In this document: one piece after another, positions 45,201 through 53,659 of the stretch
Position numbering within the stretch: position 1 is the first letter of the stretch
How the letters are laid out: every line of letters begins with the position of its first letter
NCBI GenBank assembly: GCA_045105475.1
Contig: JBGCDP010000035.1
Location: 1-64,000 of the forward strand
Direction of reading: 5' to 3'
Source: WTJY01 sp045105475
GTDB lineage: Bacteria > Chloroflexota > Anaerolineae > Promineifilales > Promineifilaceae
Length of the DNA: 64,000 bases
Position numbers and translations under genes: made by a program
The notes under the pieces: generated by a model
Databases searched by the model: none
Told to the model about the DNA's origin: nothing
What the model saw: the letters and a program-made list of their open reading frames with translations, nothing else

Positions 45201-46065
45201 TGTGGAGGAAGCTCCAGATGAAAACTTTAACGGTATTCCTGATCCATATGAAAAAGAGAATGGCACCGATTCGAGTGATGCTGACTTGGATGGATTAGAT
45301 TTGGCGAGTGAGTATCAACTGGGGACAGATCCAAACAATAGCGATACAGACGGTGGTGGTGAAAATGACGGATCTGAGTTTTTCAAAGGGCAAGATCCGT
45401 TTAATCCTGACGATGACAACATTGTTGCCCCTGAATATCTGAAGGTGGTGCCAAACATTGAGTACAACGAGGTTCGGTATGATGTGGCCCAAGAATATGA
45501 TCGTCTGATTCTCTATCGAGCGACAAGCCCGAATGGACCGTGGGAATTGCGCAATAGTGAGTTGCCTGACAGCGGTCAATATGAGGATGAGGCGACCAAC
45601 GGTCAGACTTATTACTATCGTTATTTTGGCATCGACGCCGAAGAACACGGTTCGGCCGTGATCGCTAGCGAGGCGGTGACCCCAGCTGAAGATCCGTTTG
45701 CGCCGGAAGCTGACATGTTGATTAACGATGGGGCGGTTCAAACGACCGATCTCAATGTGAAGCTGACTTTTGTCGAGGCAGGGCACAGCCATGATTCTGG
45801 CTTGGCTGCGGTTGATTTGTTCGATGACATTACTGAGATGAAGATCAGCAATCAGGCTGATTTAAGCGATGCCGATTGGGTTTCGTTCACTACCGAGGTT
45901 GATTGGCGATTAGAGCCAGATGGCTCTAGTGACCTTGCCAAGGTGTATGCTCAGTTCCGAGACGGAGCTAAAAATGAGTCGGTAATCACCACAGCGGTCA
46001 TCATGATTCCATCTAATTCGACGGCGGGTGGGATGAAGGTGTTCTTGCCGATGATCGGCCGATAG
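42211..46065 (+). CDS. Secreted zinc metalloprotease with VWA domain and calcium-binding repeats
   Basis: The 1284-residue protein (GGAGG before the ATG) has a signal peptide (about 1-31). The peptidase domain carries HEVFH at 153-157 and WFFEGTA (Glu179), the His-Glu-x-x-His plus downstream Glu of gluzincin peptidases, similar to the MXAN_6640 group as I recall it. A VWA domain with a MIDAS motif DRSGSM begins near 550. Beta domains follow, then thrombospondin-3-like Asp-rich repeats at about 1000-1070 (DSSDADLDGLDLASEY). It ends in MKVFLPMIGR. It is probably released or anchored outside the cell; substrate unknown. A strong terminator follows. Confidence 0.85.
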   Translation: MRLIDLFSGKNLVRIAACVGLFAVVQAALAAEPASIVNEEAVYQEVMSEAQRAPLACPANPAGLPDTIERPNFCVFYDDGDTTDVQATFVADQTQIYWDRYVALGFQAPFVAGSKLEVHINDAACNGSAWDDNIKVNNGCFSVNLSMNNVVGHEVFHRVQMAYDTDWQTNATDHLWFFEGTARAMEDKTFANIDNWAESMAAAFSFNQELNDYLANTNTDITSDPMRYESAMFWTYFMEQYGTDPDQPELGVDAVETLWDQTATKSDLAAVNAALSSLGTGETFDSSFRKFTAANWLKDLNGASAEYNYIDEDEAGNPAPYGPIVPTTGGTISDALSANWNNQAISRYGAQYYRAAVDNDCKLISASLNTDSGPAFYHVISEKNGTLGFFDTSTATSWNRSFFNDGISHITVVAGSTGNSSVVDVSLTCLDPVIEVKLPNTGAVASVGPAAGPGKFIAQVLVTNGTSNGPVIDGLTVSDFKAAVGGQESFVTAGGFIQEQYWLVVQAPVQAADGLYDLEIRLEESGTATTIATDNNANSISYTPDNVDHLLVIDRSGSMNSDGKFIAAQNAANFYIDITRNNDGLAVVPYHTDVDPAPFALQAVTTVPNVRANAENYVDALFTGNLTSIGDGLAEAVNQRNGNPTGNPLCSFVLLTDGIETADTRWADVSADVIATGCPVTTIAFGQSSAELLLQDIATQTGGLFFYNDVFVSARAPGATTLADMNLELGNSYEYAQAESEGRVRLLQERGVVPILTSEFQLPPDQIHKVYIDETVSEAVFSLDWHSINEPDCDNTAVSNGCFGKDLAFTLIKPDGKAIDPAQLDYSFEDIVSGHVGWRVTNPMVGEWTMVVNADSFYVWYDIPYQVIVSGPSSLTAELLLADRTGAAFMTGNKVPIHAFVSSDKPVGGAGVMAEVTAPHGIKTLVPLYDDGQHGDGQPNDGFYSGEYTHVNQATREFPNGEDGASKADTPVDEGSYRVRLLVELGDIQREALGSFSVEEAPDENFNGIPDPYEKENGTDSSDADLDGLDLASEYQLGTDPNNSDTDGGGENDGSEFFKGQDPFNPDDDNIVAPEYLKVVPNIEYNEVRYDVAQEYDRLILYRATSPNGPWELRNSELPDSGQYEDEATNGQTYYYRYFGIDAEEHGSAVIASEAVTPAEDPFAPEADMLINDGAVQTTDLNVKLTFVEAGHSHDSGLAAVDLFDDITEMKISNQADLSDADWVSFTTEVDWRLEPDGSSDLAKVYAQFRDGAKNESVITTAVIMIPSNSTAGGMKVFLPMIGR

Positions 46066-46076
46066 ATCCCGTTTTT

Positions 46077-46116
46077 AAAGTGGTGTGTCAGAGAAAATCT
46101 GACACACCACTTTTTT
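46077..46116 (+). terminator. Strong intrinsic terminator
   Basis: A 16-bp perfect stem pairs 46077-46092 with 46098-46113 around the loop GAAAA, and the 3' arm runs into TTTTTT at 46111-46116. It lies just after the metalloprotease stop codon. A-residues at the 5' side make it usable from the other strand too. Confidence 0.93.
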
Positions 46117-46233
46117 CTGACAACATTCGGACAGCGGTTCAGAATCCTCTTGAACAAGCTGTGACACACTAAGTTTGCCTCGAATAGACAGAGGTAAATT
46201 GAGTGAAAGTCATAGTTTATTTCAAGAGGATTT

Positions 46234-48972
46234 ATGTTATTAAAGAATTCAAACTCATTTAGACAGTTGGGCCTACTTATTTTATTTGGAGCGATTATTT
46301 TTAGCAGCAGTGTGGCATCAGCCATGACTGGGCAACAAGAGGAGGAAGCTGAGGGGCTTGTGCCGCCTACACCTCGGGCAGAAAGCGGGACACGTGCGGC
46401 CGAAACGCTCCCATCTGACCTGATGGACCCGGATGAAATCGGCTGGTTGTCCCTGCGGGATGCCAGTAGCTCAGCTTTTTCCGACTTTTTCCAAAGCAAA
46501 AAAGCGACCCACATGATGATCGATATTGAAGTTGATGAGGTTGATGGGGAACAACAAGTCGCCGGGATTTGGCAGGTGAACACCGACGGCCGCGGCTGGG
46601 CTGAAAAACGGAACCTAACTTCTGCTCAATTTAGCGAGAACTGGAACACCTACAAAGATCAAGGGTATCGCCTGATCGACCAAGAAGCCTATCTGCTGAA
46701 TGGCAATCGCTATTATGCTGGCATCTGGATCGAAAATAAAGAAGGGCTGGGTTGGGCGTCATTACGTAACTTAACCAGCGCACAATTTTCCGAGAAGTTT
46801 GCTCAATATAGCCGGGCTGGCTACATGATCATTGATGTCGAAGCGTATCTAACCAAAGACAATGAGCTACGCTATTCGATGGTGTGGGTACAGAACAGTG
46901 AAGATTTAGATTGGTCTGAATATCGAAATATGACCAGTGCAGAATTTAGCGATAAGTTTGATGCCTTTAAAGCGACCCATCGCATGATTGATGTTGAAGG
47001 GTACAAAAATAGCAGTGGTGAAATGCGATACGCAGGGATCTGGGTTGAAAACAAAAACGGCCGAGGTTGGGCCGAACTACGCAACATGACTGAGAATCGC
47101 TTCCGTAACGAATGGTACCGTCGGCGTGACTTAGGCTACCGTTTGGTTGACTTTGAAAAGTATGCGTACGGTTCAGGTTATCGATATGCGGGTATCTGGC
47201 GTCAGAACAATGACCGGCCGGATTGGGACCAAAAGTCGGCCGTAAACAACTTGATCCAAACTGAAATCACCAATTCTGATTTGTCTGGCATCAGCGTTGC
47301 GATTATCCAGAACGGTGAATTCCAGTATGTACGTGGCTTCGGGCAAGCTGATATCGATGCGGATGTTTGGTATTCGTCACGCACTATTAGCCGACTGGCT
47401 TCAGTCAGCAAAGCGGTTGCGGGGGTATTAGGCACCCATCTTGAACAGGACGGCCAATTAAACCTAGACACCCTCACCCAAGCTTATGAACCATCAATCC
47501 CGGACCATCATACTCAAACATTGCGTCAGCTACTGTCGAATCGAGGTGGTATTGGCCATTACGAGGATCATGGATCAGCCAATGCGCAATTTAATACAGC
47601 CTTAGCTGGATCACAGTTTTTTATCAACGACCCGCTCGTGTATCCGCTAGGCACCAGCTGTAAATACAGCACGCATGGTTACACCGTCTTTGGGTTAGGC
47701 GTTGAGGGTGCTTTAAACGAGTCGATTGGTGACATCATCGAAGATGAGCTGGCGGCCCCGTTTGGATTAGGGTCGTTGCAGGTTGAAAATCGGAGTGATG
47801 GGAATTGGCAGCGGGCGACTTTATATAACGATGACAACGCTGAAGTGACCCCTGACAATATTAGCTGGAAGGTTCTGGGTGGTGGTCTAGAATCATCCGT
47901 TTATGACTTGGCTCGATTGGGCAATAAAGTCTTGAACGGGACCATCCTAAACCAAACTTCACGTGATGCGATGTGGTCGATTCCGGCACCTGTCAACTGC
48001 TCTAACTACGGTTTGGGTTGGAATGTTGGCACTGATCAGGGCACGATGGTTGTTGCTAAGAATGGGGCTCAAACCGGTGCAGAGAGCTACATCCGTATGT
48101 ATCCTGAGCACGATATTGTGATTGCGATTTTGACCAATCAACGGGGTGACCACAACCCGGTACAGCTCGGCCGGGACATTGGAACACTCTTGCTCGACAA
48201 CTTGCCAGCAGGCGTTCAATCACAGGGGCTGCCATTCCAGAACTTTAATCATTTGGCATTGGGTGATGCTCAACTTCTTAAAGATCGTGAAGGGAACTTA
48301 GTGGTCAATGGTTTTGGCACTAGTGGTGACGATGGATTTGTTGTGGCGCTTGATGAAGCCAAACTCTGGCGGGCTGAACTCGATTTAGACTTTGCTGAAT
48401 TGGCCTCTAAAGGGAAGAACGGTGGAGCGGTTTTAAACGCCATCAACATGAACGGGAAGGTTGAATCTACTTTAGATTTGAGTCAAATTGGCAATGGTAT
48501 GGGAGTCGCGCCGACGTTCCATTCAGAGAAGTACGCGGTTGAAATGACGACCGAGACCGGTGTCATCAAGATTGCAGAAGCGGACAACGGCACGCAGACG
48601 GCTCTGATTGATTGGGACGAACTATGGTGCACGCTCAATTTGCCTGGTGGTCTCCCATCTGAAATCTGTCGCATCACGATTGAGTTTCAGCAGAACAATG
48701 ATGGTGATTGTGAGTGGACGCTGACTTTTGCCGAAGCGGTACCAGCTACGCTAGCCGATGGCAAGAAAGTTGAAGTACGCCAGATGCGGATGGTCGAAAT
48801 TGAGCATGATCACGGCCATGCCGATGGTCGAGCTCCGGCCGAAGAGATGACATTCTCAGGCATGGAAGTGTTTGGCACAGCGCTTGATCAGATTGTCGTC
48901 TATAGCGAAGAGGCAGAGAAAGCGGTTGCTATTGAAGAGTTTAAGGTATTGCTCCCGCTGATTGGCAGATAA
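46234..48972 (+). CDS. Secreted serine hydrolase (beta-lactamase/transpeptidase fold) with tandem repeats
   Basis: The 912-residue protein has a signal peptide (about 1-30). Five to six repeats of about 50 residues follow (about 60-345), each with a Trp-x-x-x-Arg-Asn-hydrophobic-Thr core (GWASLRNLTSAQFSEKF) and a GY-h-hhDhEAY strand. These match the bacterial tandem repeat domain 1 family as I know it. A class C beta-lactamase-like domain follows, with SVSK (Ser390, Lys393) and YSTHGY as the Tyr motif. A 250-residue C-terminal beta region ends in FKVLLPLIGR. Peptidase or esterase activity on secreted substrates is more likely than antibiotic hydrolysis. Confidence 0.85.
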   Translation: MLLKNSNSFRQLGLLILFGAIIFSSSVASAMTGQQEEEAEGLVPPTPRAESGTRAAETLPSDLMDPDEIGWLSLRDASSSAFSDFFQSKKATHMMIDIEVDEVDGEQQVAGIWQVNTDGRGWAEKRNLTSAQFSENWNTYKDQGYRLIDQEAYLLNGNRYYAGIWIENKEGLGWASLRNLTSAQFSEKFAQYSRAGYMIIDVEAYLTKDNELRYSMVWVQNSEDLDWSEYRNMTSAEFSDKFDAFKATHRMIDVEGYKNSSGEMRYAGIWVENKNGRGWAELRNMTENRFRNEWYRRRDLGYRLVDFEKYAYGSGYRYAGIWRQNNDRPDWDQKSAVNNLIQTEITNSDLSGISVAIIQNGEFQYVRGFGQADIDADVWYSSRTISRLASVSKAVAGVLGTHLEQDGQLNLDTLTQAYEPSIPDHHTQTLRQLLSNRGGIGHYEDHGSANAQFNTALAGSQFFINDPLVYPLGTSCKYSTHGYTVFGLGVEGALNESIGDIIEDELAAPFGLGSLQVENRSDGNWQRATLYNDDNAEVTPDNISWKVLGGGLESSVYDLARLGNKVLNGTILNQTSRDAMWSIPAPVNCSNYGLGWNVGTDQGTMVVAKNGAQTGAESYIRMYPEHDIVIAILTNQRGDHNPVQLGRDIGTLLLDNLPAGVQSQGLPFQNFNHLALGDAQLLKDREGNLVVNGFGTSGDDGFVVALDEAKLWRAELDLDFAELASKGKNGGAVLNAINMNGKVESTLDLSQIGNGMGVAPTFHSEKYAVEMTTETGVIKIAEADNGTQTALIDWDELWCTLNLPGGLPSEICRITIEFQQNNDGDCEWTLTFAEAVPATLADGKKVEVRQMRMVEIEHDHGHADGRAPAEEMTFSGMEVFGTALDQIVVYSEEAEKAVAIEEFKVLLPLIGR

Positions 48973-48980
48973 ATCGGTTG

Positions 48981-49009
48981 GTAGCTAGTGACCACAAATC
49001 ACTGGCTAC
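48981..49009. terminator. Hairpin between convergent genes
   Basis: GTAGCTAGTGA (48981-48991) pairs with TCACTGGCTAC (48999-49009) over 11 positions with one G-T pair, around a 7-base loop. It overlaps the stop of the methyltransferase gene. It probably acts as a shared terminator. Confidence 0.5.
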
Positions 49010-49797
49010 TGGTACCTCGTTTTTTGACGCAGGGCTTCAAACATAATAATGCTGCCCGCCACACCGGCGTTAAGGGACTCACTGGCTTGAGCCATCGGAA
49101 TTGAGATCATCTCATGCACGATGGCTTTTGCCGTTTCATCGGCCCCAGCCGCTTCACCACCAATCATGATGGCGGTAGGTGGCTTCCAGTCAACTGTAGT
49201 ATAGGCAGTTTCTCCGGCCGCATCTGCCAAATAGATTTGGCACGAACCAAGCAACTCGGCCATTTTCCCTGTGTCGGCCCAACTGGCATGCCGTATGGGG
49301 AGCCGCAAAACCGCTCCCATCGAGCTACGCACCACCTTGGGGTTAAACGGATCAACACAGCCAGGACTTAAAATCAGTCCTTGAATCCCGGCCGCCAATG
49401 CAGAACGGATCAACGTGCCTAAATTACCCGGATCACGTACCTGATCTAAGCAAAGCAAAAAAGCTGGCTCTTCCGGCCACGCCAGCTGAGGCAGTGGCAA
49501 AACGGCTAAGACCCCAGATGGGGTGCTGGTGTCTGCAACTTCTTTTAAGATGGCGGGTTCAATTGTAAGTGGTGGCTCAGACTCGACCGTGAGCCGCATC
49601 GCTAAAGTAGGGTTGGTTTCAAGCCAATTTTCGGTCGCAAACCAATAGTCAGGTGCTGTTCCAGCCCGGGTGATTTCATCAATCCAACGGGTTCCTTCAA
49701 CGACAAACTGTCGCTCGGTTAACCGAAAGCGACGATCGTTTAGCAGGCGTTTGGCTCGCTTGACGCGATTGTTTGAGGAACTGGTTATGTCTAACAT
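49006..49797 (-). CDS. SpoU/TrmH-family RNA 2'-O-methyltransferase
   Basis: I prefer the ATG at 49797 (263 residues, MLDITSSSNNRVKRAKRLL), which matches the usual family start; an in-frame ATG at 49821 adds 8 residues. The N-terminal L30e-like substrate domain (RRFRLTERQFVVEGTRWIDE) is followed by the SPOUT knot: DQVRDPGNLGTLIRSALAAG, MIGGEAAG and IPMAQASESLNAGVAGSIIMFEA. All three SpoU motifs are present. It methylates a ribose in rRNA or tRNA using S-adenosylmethionine; the exact nucleotide cannot be assigned. Confidence 0.9.
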   Translation of the reverse strand: MLDITSSSNNRVKRAKRLLNDRRFRLTERQFVVEGTRWIDEITRAGTAPDYWFATENWLETNPTLAMRLTVESEPPLTIEPAILKEVADTSTPSGVLAVLPLPQLAWPEEPAFLLCLDQVRDPGNLGTLIRSALAAGIQGLILSPGCVDPFNPKVVRSSMGAVLRLPIRHASWADTGKMAELLGSCQIYLADAAGETAYTTVDWKPPTAIMIGGEAAGADETAKAIVHEMISIPMAQASESLNAGVAGSIIMFEALRQKTRYQ

Positions 49798-49836
49798 GAG
49801 GATTGTGGACTTGAACCACATCGATTCAAAACTAAA

Positions 49837-51963
49837 TTACGCTAATCCTACCGGCTGTAAGTGGGTGGTGCGATTTTTTAGATACCATTCTTGCGCACTG
49901 AATAGCTCATCTTCGGCCGGGATTTCTTGTGCTGTGGGGACATATTGCCCACCCGGTTTCAATAGGTAGCTTTTCGCCGTATCTTTTTGATAGATGTGCA
50001 AAATATGTTCAATGATCTCTTTTTTGAGCATGTCGTTTTCGATGGGGAAAATCGTTTCGATGCGGCGGTCTAGGTTACGTGGCATTAGGTCTGCACTGCC
50101 TGCATAAAGCTTTGGTTTGCCGCTATTACCAAACATGAAAATACGAGTGTGCTCTAAAAATCGGCCGATGACGCTGCGTACGATGATATTGTCACTAATG
50201 CCAGGCAATCCCGGCCGCAGACAGCAAATTCCACGTATCGTGAGGTCAACTTTCACCCCAGCCATCGAAGCTCGATATAAAGCCCGAATCATTTTTGCAT
50301 CGACAAGATGATTGATTTTAAAGATGATCTCCCCTTTTTCGCCTAACTTCGTTTCCTCTTCGATCATCTTTGTTAATTTTGCTCGAGCAGAAACGGGGGC
50401 AACCAGCATTTTCCGATAGTCAGATTGATTTGAATAGCCGGTGAGCACATTAAACAGCTCAGAAATATCGGTGCAAATTTTTTGATCCGTTGTCATAAAG
50501 CCGATATCTGTGTAAACACGGGCGGTAGAGGTGTTGTAATTGCCTGTGCCTAAGTGGACAAATCGCTTGAGCCCTTCTCGCTCGCGCCGCACAACTAGGG
50601 TCACTTTACTATGTGTTTTGAGGCCGATGAGGCCGTACACAACATGGACCCCCGCATTTTCCAATGCTCTGGCCCACTCAATGTTACTTTCTTCATCAAA
50701 CCGGGCTTTTAGCTCAACCAACACAGTGACCTGCTTCCCATTTTGTCTTGCCTTAATCAGGGCTTCAAGAATGGGGGAGTCTGTATCGACGCGATAAAGT
50801 GTCTGCTTAATGGCCAAAACATATTTGTCGTTGGCCGCCTCCTCAATGAAGTCGATGACCGGATTAAAGCTGTCATATGGATGGTGAAGTAGAGCATCTT
50901 GCCGTTTAAGCGTGCGGAAGATGTTGTCACCACTGTGCAAAGGTGGGAGGGTGATCGGCTGGAGCGGCGGGTCTTTTAATTCCGGCCGGTCAATCGACAT
51001 GATCTGGAAAAGACTGCTCATGCCGAGGGGGCCATCTATCGTATAGATGTCAAGCGCTGTCGCTTCAAGATTCGCCATAAGAATATCGCGAATACGATCT
51101 GGGCAGGACGATGCGATTTCAAGCCGGACCACAAAGCCAAACGGCCGTTTGCGTAGATTGGCCTCCATCGTGGCTAGCAAATCGTCCGCTTCATCCTCTT
51201 GCAACTCAAGGTCGGAGTTGCGAGTAACGCGGAACGGATGTGCCTGCTCGATGACCATGCCTGGAAAGAGGCGATCCAAGTTGGCAATAATGACATCTTC
51301 CAGCCAAACAAACTTTTGGATTTTTGGTTGTAGCAATTCATCTGGGTCAAGCGGATTTAGCGGGACCAATCTAGGCAGCGTGCTAGGGACTTTAACCCTC
51401 GCAAAATGAGTGTCTCCTTTTTCAGGATCACGTACCACAACGGCCAAGTTTAAACTTAAATTTGAAATATGGGGGAATGGATGGCCAGGGTCAAAAGCCA
51501 GCGGGGTTAGCACAGGAAAAAGCTCTTGCTCAAAATACCGGCTGATATTTTTCTTCTGTTTGGAGCGTAAATCATCATACTTCAACAGATGAATACCATT
51601 CTTTTTGAGGTTTGGATTAAGCTCATCACGCCAATTCCGCATTTGTAGCGTATACAGCTCGTCAACCGCTCGGTGAATGGATACAAGCTGCTCGCGTGGG
51701 GTAAGACCGTCTGGAGGCGCTTCAGGCACGCCTAGCACAACCTGCTGCCGAATACCTGCTACACGCACCATGAAAAACTCATCCATATTGCTGCTAAAAA
51801 TCGCATTGAACTTGGTTCGTTCGAGCAGCGGGTGGTCGATATTGAAACTTTCCATCAGCACGCGTCGATTAAATTCGATGGTGCTTAGCTCGCGGTTGAT
51901 GTAGTAGCTTGGGTTTCTTAGATCGTCTTGTGGTTCTGCTGTTTTAGTTTCTTGTTCGTCCAT
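49837..51963 (-). CDS. ppk1: Polyphosphate kinase 1
   Basis: The 708-residue protein has the normal Ppk1 length and domains: N-terminal YYINRELSTIEFNRRVL, FKFNAIFSSNMDEFFMVRVAG-type head region, then the two catalytic phospholipase-D-like halves. HLGTGNYN contains the autophosphorylated His, and HTRIFMFGNSGKPKLYAGSADLMPRNLDRRIE contains the second conserved His. It reversibly makes inorganic polyphosphate from ATP at the membrane or cytosol. It lies 27 bases after the GNAT gene. Confidence 0.95.
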   Translation of the reverse strand: MDEQETKTAEPQDDLRNPSYYINRELSTIEFNRRVLMESFNIDHPLLERTKFNAIFSSNMDEFFMVRVAGIRQQVVLGVPEAPPDGLTPREQLVSIHRAVDELYTLQMRNWRDELNPNLKKNGIHLLKYDDLRSKQKKNISRYFEQELFPVLTPLAFDPGHPFPHISNLSLNLAVVVRDPEKGDTHFARVKVPSTLPRLVPLNPLDPDELLQPKIQKFVWLEDVIIANLDRLFPGMVIEQAHPFRVTRNSDLELQEDEADDLLATMEANLRKRPFGFVVRLEIASSCPDRIRDILMANLEATALDIYTIDGPLGMSSLFQIMSIDRPELKDPPLQPITLPPLHSGDNIFRTLKRQDALLHHPYDSFNPVIDFIEEAANDKYVLAIKQTLYRVDTDSPILEALIKARQNGKQVTVLVELKARFDEESNIEWARALENAGVHVVYGLIGLKTHSKVTLVVRREREGLKRFVHLGTGNYNTSTARVYTDIGFMTTDQKICTDISELFNVLTGYSNQSDYRKMLVAPVSARAKLTKMIEEETKLGEKGEIIFKINHLVDAKMIRALYRASMAGVKVDLTIRGICCLRPGLPGISDNIIVRSVIGRFLEHTRIFMFGNSGKPKLYAGSADLMPRNLDRRIETIFPIENDMLKKEIIEHILHIYQKDTAKSYLLKPGGQYVPTAQEIPAEDELFSAQEWYLKNRTTHLQPVGLA

Positions 51964-51990
51964 ACGTTCCTGTTTAGCCGCTTGGTGAGC

Positions 51991-52554
51991 TTAGATGGTT
52001 TTGGAATAAACCCGAGTATCTAGTAAGTCGTTGCTGATGTGGTGCCTGCGATGATTTTTGAAGATGGTGTCTAATGTGTAACCGGCGCGTTCAGCCACGG
52101 CCGCGCTGGCCTTGTTTGTGTCGGCACAACGGATTTCAACCCGCATCGCTTTGAGTGTGTCGAACGCAAAGTCGCTGAGCGCATTGACCACTTCGGTCAT
52201 GTAGCCTTTGCCGGTGTAGTTGGGGTTGAGCCAATAGCCGATTTCAAATGAGGGGGTTTTCCAATCTAAATTATGAAACCCACTGCCACCAATCACTTTG
52301 CCATCCGCTTTTAAGATGACGATCATGGCCATATTTTTACGGGCTATAAAGTCGATTTGATTTTGGCGGGCCCATTTTTCGTACCCTTGTTCATCGGGTA
52401 GCTCAACCGCCCACACCATCCATGGCTTTAGGAAATCCTGACTGTCGCATGCAGATTGATGTACGGCCGTACCGTCACCCGGCTGGGGTGATCGAATGAT
52501 GAGGCGTTCAGTTTCAATGTGATCTGGAAAATCGATGAGTATTGGATCGGCCAT
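51991..52554 (-). CDS. GNAT-family N-acetyltransferase, RimJ/RimL-like
   Basis: The 187-residue protein shows the GNAT layout: IETERLIIRSPQPGD at the first strand, GGSGFHNLDWKTPSFEIGYWLNPNYTGKGYMTEVV containing the acetyl-CoA loop (here TGKGYM), and VEIRCADTNKASAAVAERAGYTLD. It is of the RimJ/RimL type that acetylates ribosomal proteins or small molecules; the target is unknown. Cytoplasmic. Confidence 0.85.
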   Translation of the reverse strand: MADPILIDFPDHIETERLIIRSPQPGDGTAVHQSACDSQDFLKPWMVWAVELPDEQGYEKWARQNQIDFIARKNMAMIVILKADGKVIGGSGFHNLDWKTPSFEIGYWLNPNYTGKGYMTEVVNALSDFAFDTLKAMRVEIRCADTNKASAAVAERAGYTLDTIFKNHRRHHISNDLLDTRVYSKTI

Positions 52555-52737
52555 AGCTGGTTTGTTTCGCTCGCTTGATTTGCGAGACTAGCATTGAATG
52601 TTTAGACAAATGCAACGTGTTATTTGCAACTTGTTTTGGGTAATAAGAATATGAGTAATGTATATCGTTTTTGGCTACAATTCAAATCAATTTACTGATA
52701 TTTTGGAGTGGGCTTATCGAGTCAAAATGGTGACAGT

Positions 52738-52908
52738 ATGGATTTAACCTTTATTCTTATTGCGGGTGGGATTACGATTGCGTGGGTCGGATTGATTGTT
52801 TTTTATATGCGAGTTGTCTCACGGCAGCGAACGTTGTTTCAAGAGCTACAAGAGCTCAATGAAATGGTCGGTATCGATCCGAGTGATGAAGATTTTTTTG
52901 AGGAATAA
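52738..52908 (+). CDS. Small single-span membrane protein, CcmD-like
   Basis: The 56-residue product is read from the ATG at 52738, which has GGTGA 6 bases upstream; an in-frame GTG at 52708 is possible. One membrane segment (LTFILIAGGITIAWVGLIVFYM) is followed by a basic then acidic helix (RQRTLFQELQELNEMVG). This pattern resembles CcmD-family small proteins, but no cytochrome c maturation genes are nearby, so the name is tentative. It lies 2 bases before the lipoprotein gene. Confidence 0.55.
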   Translation: MDLTFILIAGGITIAWVGLIVFYMRVVSRQRTLFQELQELNEMVGIDPSDEDFFEE

Positions 52909-52910
52909 AT

Positions 52911-53630
52911 ATGGAACGTGTTGGCCGAATTCAAGATAAACTACAAGCAGCCAGTTGGCAGAACCTAATCTTTCACCCAATTATGTTAGCGGCATTGGCC
53001 CTAATATTTCTAGCCGGGTGTGCCTCCTTTGTAGGGGGGGGCACGGCCGATTGTGGGAGTGATGGCGTCCTGCTGACCGATAATTTTGATGATGGCCAAA
53101 ACTGCGGTTGGTACGTGTATGAAGACGATTCGCTAACTGGAACCGCTCGTATCGCTGGGGGCAAGCTCGAAATTACCAGCCGTGAAGCGGGGCAGTTTTG
53201 GTGGAGCAATCCCGGCTTAACAACGACTGACGTAATTGTGACCGCGACCACACGCAAGCTAAGTGGACCTGATGACAATGCTTTTGGGCTGCTTTGCCGC
53301 TATCAAGACCCGAGCAATTTCTATTTATTCTTAATTAGTGCGGATGGGTATTATGCGATTGGGAAAGTACAGACCGGCTCGGACTCAATCATTTACCTCA
53401 CGGGTGAGGGGGAGTATCAGTTTAGTGAAGTTGTGCAGCAAGGTGTTCAGGAAAATACGCTGCGAATCACTTGTGAAGGGAGTGAGCTAAGCTTAACCGT
53501 TAACGGTATTTTGCTCGATACTGTGACTGACGATACGTTTCGCTCTGGCGATATCGGTGTTGGTATTACCGCTTTTGACCAAGGAACGGCGGTGGTTGAA
53601 TTCGACGAAGTTCGTGTCATTGAGCCTTAA
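52911..53630 (+). CDS. Lipoprotein with LamG/jelly-roll-like domain
   Basis: The 239-residue protein has a long N-terminal region with a membrane segment ending in LAGC (Cys37). A beta-sandwich follows (LLTDNFDDGQNCGWYVYEDD ... FGLLCRYQDPSNFYLFLISADGYYAIGKVQ ... VGVGITAFDQGTAVVEFDEVRVIE). This is the concanavalin/LamG-like pattern of extracellular carbohydrate- or protein-binding domains. The anchored domain would be outside the membrane. Binding partner unknown. Confidence 0.72.
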   Translation: MERVGRIQDKLQAASWQNLIFHPIMLAALALIFLAGCASFVGGGTADCGSDGVLLTDNFDDGQNCGWYVYEDDSLTGTARIAGGKLEITSREAGQFWWSNPGLTTTDVIVTATTRKLSGPDDNAFGLLCRYQDPSNFYLFLISADGYYAIGKVQTGSDSIIYLTGEGEYQFSEVVQQGVQENTLRITCEGSELSLTVNGILLDTVTDDTFRSGDIGVGITAFDQGTAVVEFDEVRVIEP

Positions 53631-53659
53631 TTTCATCTGCTAGTCTTAGCCAGCCATCA

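Noticed and set aside
45951..46583. 210-codon minus-strand frame bridging the two secreted enzyme genes
   Set aside because: It crosses the strong terminator and both flanking coding regions in antisense and has no family features.
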